DNA of 64,000 nucleotides from Prunus persica (taxonomy: Eukaryota > Streptophyta > Magnoliopsida > Rosales > Rosaceae): contig NC_034012.1 in NCBI RefSeq assembly GCF_000346465.2, positions 11,020,294 through 11,084,293 on the forward strand. Direction: 5' to 3'. Of this stretch, positions 61,105 to 64,000 are shown one piece after another (the first letter of the stretch is position 1; the number at the start of each line of letters is the position of its first letter). The notes below the pieces were generated by a model. That model saw nothing but the letters and a program-made list of their open reading frames with translations. It was not told the origin of the DNA and did not search any database. The position numbers and the translations under genes are program-made.

Positions 61105-61855
61105 TGTTGGTATAAATATAAAGATAATTGCTATATTTATAGAATTTCGAAAATAAAACTTCACTATAAATTCAAAATAAATACAAGAAAATAACGATAA
61201 GGAAAATTAAGAATACTTTACAGATGATCGAGTATAGAACTTGGTTCTAGCTCCTTAAGACGAAATTGCCTCCTCATAGGTGCTTTTAGGATTTACTTGG
61301 CAAACGTCTCCCAGGATACAACGATTGACTTCTTGTTGAAGTAGCACTACAATCCCCAAGAAAAGCGAACTCAAACTTGTGTATGAATTCTCTCTTACTC
61401 ACTCACTATATTTCTAACAAATATAATGCTATGAATGCTCTTAAAACTACTATTGTTGGATGACAATTGGATGAAATGAAATGTTGTAGAATTTTCTCTA
61501 TTTATAAGCAACAAGGCCTCTATTCAAAAAAGATGTGACTGAAAAATATCAACAAATGTGTCTTTTCATGTTGCAACCATAAGCCAAGAAGTGCAATGTT
61601 TCATTTATTATGAAACAATGCAACTTAAGCCAAGAAGTGCAATATTTCAATTTCTATGAAACATTGCAACTTATCACATAAAATATTATTATTTTACAAA
61701 CAAAATAAATAATATTTTATTTTTTCTCGATTAAGAATATGACTATTCTCAATGAATACATACCAAAAAGTCATGTACTTAAAGTCACGAGTTCCACAAT
61801 TTAATTTCCATTCAATTATTAAAAAATTAAATATAAATATTATAATTTTCTAACA
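61105..61855. mobile_element. Solo LTR, 751 bp, target duplication GATTT
   Basis: It starts TGTTGGTATAAATATAAAG and ends TATAATTTTCTAACA. GATTT is duplicated exactly at 61100-61104 and 61856-61860. A 47-bp internal tandem duplication around AAGCCAAGAAGTGCAAT lies at about 61571-61673. There is no internal region or second LTR. Confidence 0.85.
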
Positions 61856-61877
61856 GATTTAGAGGAAGAGGAAAGTA

Positions 61878-62574
61878 AAGACTGCTCACCCATTCTAAAT
61901 GCTTTTTTTTGGGTAAATAGCAAACTAAAGGAAGACCATGCCATCGTTTTCATTTTATGCATGTTATGCAAGTAAGCAAAGACCTTACACATGCTATGCA
62001 TGTGTGAGCGAAATAGTTAATTTATGAGTAAGAAAAAGTGGTGGTGTTTATGGTACATGAATAGGAGATTTTTATTTATGTTTTATTAAAATAAATTATT
62101 ATTAATTATTTACTTACTAATCAGTTAACGCTCGATGTTACATATATGAAATCGGGCAATCTCATATGTGGGGTCTTCAGTCCGAAAAGGGATATCTATA
62201 TGGCCCATGTATCCTACAATATATTGACTATGAAAGCTAATATTTGGTAATTGTGAGTAAATAAGTAAGATCCTCTGACACAGTAAATATCCTCTTACAC
62301 AGTAAATAATTAAGTGATATCATGGTAAATGTGAGTGAAATTTCACTTTGGGTTACTACATATCTTCGATTCCCATCTCCCCCTATATTCAAGGTTCTAG
62401 GAACGAGGGCATCTTGGATTTGAGCTTTTCTTTTCGGGCCTTTTGGCCTTCTTAGCTATCAACAGAAAATATCACTTTGATTTGATCTATAACTTTCACC
62501 ATGTTAGAGTAAACGATTCAACCATTTAATAAGTTAGCCAAGTCAATAGAAACAATATAGCAAGCCGAAATAAA
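61878..62574 (+). repeat. Direct duplication, copy 2 (longer)
   Basis: Partner of 58330-58850 with about 3.5 kb offset. It contains three stretches missing from copy 1, at about 62002-62050, 62270-62310 and 62380-62450. The first two lie by short direct repeats, suggesting small deletions in copy 1. Confidence 0.85.
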
Positions 62575-62651
62575 AGAAGCAAGGTGTAATATTATAAGGA
62601 ACTAGAATTCAGAATCCAAAACATAATAATAAACAAAGAATAAGACTTCTT

Positions 62652-62752
62652 TTTTATACAAGCGATATAAACTACGGGGAGAAAGATTTGAATTCGGGTG
62701 CAGAGTGGGGAGCACATCCGCTCTTACCAACTTGGCTAAGTCCATATTTGCA
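62652..62752 (-). mobile_element. tRNA-derived SINE with 15-bp target duplication
   Basis: On the minus strand: box A-like TTAGCCAAGTTGGTAAGAG, box B-like GAATTCAAATC, and a 3' end CGCTTGTATAAAAAA. Flanks are AGAATAAGACTTCTT (62637-62651) and AGAACAAGACTTCTT (62753-62767), one mismatch. Confidence 0.82.
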
Positions 62753-62767
62753 AGAACAAGACTTCTT

Positions 62768-63234
62768 AAGCAACAATCCCCATCTTTCTACCATAAATTT
62801 GGAGTTAACCAAGTTAGTTGTGTTCTAGGTAGAATACATCAATCTTACGAGATGTATATGTTTCAAAAGAAGGTAAATTACATATAGTGTTTGTTATAAA
62901 ACCCCAATAAAGTTGTCATGCTTTGGCTCAAGCTTTTATACTCTATATGCTCTTTATATGTGAACTGCATGTATATAGATATACCAAGTCCACTTAATGC
63001 TTCTAAAACGAAGCTCTATATGGTTGCATTCAAGCTTTAATTCATGAAAATAAATCATGAAGACAAATAATACTTAACTGAAGTATAATGAGAAACTGTA
63101 TCAACCAAATATGAAACTTAAATAGTTAAGCAAAATCAAAACATAAAAATTCTACCTCAATGCATATCTAATAACTGAAAATGATATGCAAAATTTACTC
63201 TCACAATTCTGCATCATCAAAACTAGCCAAAATA
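62768..63234. other. AT-rich spacer
   Basis: No gene or repeat borders recognised. Confidence 0.5.
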
Positions 63235-64000
63235 TGAATATGGTTTGAATACTTTGGGTTTATTCTTCTCCATAAAGAGGAATATATAGGAGTTTACATA
63301 TGAAAGTTTTACAAGGAATTAAATATAGTAAAGAATTAGGAAAGTATCTCCTAATTGTACAATGATTTATCACTTATATAAAAAATAGGAAAGTAAATCA
63401 CTTAATTAATCAAGGAAGTAAATCTCCTTGATTAATTAGGAGACTCACGTCAACACTCCTCCTCAAGTTGGTGCATATATGTCACGAATGCCCTGGTAAG
63501 TGAGTCATAAAATATTCTTCCACACTCTGTGTGTATGCAATATCTGATCTTGGAAGACGTATGAAGAGTAGAACCTTTGGTGGTGGTGATAGAAGAAGGA
63601 GTCTGAGTTGACTGCATGCTTCTGTGAGTCTGCAATAAGATGGAGAATCGTATGAGTTCTTGACATCGCAGCGGAAGTAAGATATGATATGAGCAGGTGA
63701 GGAATTTCAGGTGAGGAATTTGATGTAGGAATTGGATTTAAGAGGTATGTGTATAAGATTTGAGGGTATGTGTTTAGGGATTTTGATAAGAGGATTTGAG
63801 GACTTTAGATTTGATGGATTTGGATTTGGGAAAAATTATGAGGAATTTGATTTAGGGTTTTGGATTTGAATATGGGAAATTTGAGATAAGGGTTTAGAGA
63901 CATCAACGGAAAAAATATGAGGCATTTGATTTAGAGTTTTGGATTTGAATATGGGAACAAATATGAGGAATTTGATTTAGGGTTTTGGATTTGAATATGG
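63235..64000 (-). mobile_element. Second Copia element, 3' LTR and start of interior
   Basis: The LTR is about 63235-63455 (minus-strand start TGTTGACGTGAG) and is preceded on that strand by a purine tract GAGGAGGAG and a 'YAPT'-like pol end, as in the Copia at 35.9-41.3 kb. The left LTR border is estimated by alignment with that element. The interior continues beyond the window and does not show RNase H next to the LTR, so it may be a shortened derivative. Confidence 0.65.
63838..64000. repeat. Short repeats (GAGGAATTTGATTTAGGGTT type)
   Basis: The unit GAGG(A/C)ATTTGATTTAG(G/A)GTT, followed by TTGGATTTGAATATGG, appears at about 63840, 63918 and 63964. Shorter relatives occur from 63700. 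It runs off the window. Confidence 0.8.

Larger units (their letters stand above)
59828..61876 (+). mobile_element. CACTA (En/Spm) transposon, 5' part only
   Basis: It begins with the CACTA terminus CACTACAAGAAAA (59828). Subterminal repeats in both orientations around GTGACCAA / GGTCA fill 59850-60090. An imperfect tandem stretch (about 60170-60330) and a transposase-associated domain fragment follow. The matching 3' terminus is not in the window, so the element is truncated, and a solo LTR interrupts it at 61105-61855. Confidence 0.75.

Overview
The window is plant nuclear DNA. It is AT-rich and intron-rich, with long intergenic stretches full of SINEs, MITEs, Copia remnants, a Cassandra TRIM and a CACTA fragment. 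The protein families point to a core eudicot. A Rosaceae genome (Prunus-like) is my best guess from overall look, but that is inference. No prokaryotic-style operon, CRISPR array, rRNA gene or convincing tRNA gene was seen.

Left part (1-31.7 kb) is the gene-rich segment. In order it holds a seven-exon WD40 protein on the minus strand (663-6081); a 10-kb gene-free gap with SINE and MITE insertions; a three-exon DUF1218 membrane protein (minus, 16785-18496); a C-terminal PRORP (protein-only RNase P) pseudogene fragment (20111-20521); a five-exon IST1-like ESCRT regulator (plus, 22401-24754); and a nine-exon COP1-interacting-protein-7-like gene (minus, 25673-31652). From memory, the WD40 - DUF1218 - IST1 order resembles the Arabidopsis neighbours At3g15470-At3g15480-At3g15490, and the DUF1218 - CIP7 proximity resembles At4g27435-At4g27430. 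This looks like old conserved microsynteny.

Middle part (31.7-51.6 kb) is repeat-rich. A decayed Copia element on the minus strand (35873-41263) has its 3' LTR split by a 1328-bp long-terminal-inverted-repeat element with a perfect 10-bp target duplication. A small two-exon TIR-only protein gene (44734-45720) keeps the catalytic glutamate. A 504-bp solo LTR with a perfect 5-bp target duplication follows, and then a four-exon class III peroxidase of the PRX47 type (49804-51561).

Right part (51.6-64 kb) is mostly mobile DNA: a truncated Copia reverse-transcriptase segment, a complete two-LTR Cassandra element carrying a 5S-rRNA-like Pol III region, tandem repeats, two MITEs, a possible 62-residue microprotein gene (minus, 57127-57315), a diverged 0.5-0.7 kb direct duplication flanking a CACTA 5' end that is itself interrupted by a 751-bp solo LTR, and the 3' LTR of another Copia element running off the right edge.

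The genes do not form a pathway. They are independent housekeeping, signalling, defence and cell-wall genes. The most unusual content is the layering of transposons, several of which can be delimited to the base by their target-site duplications.
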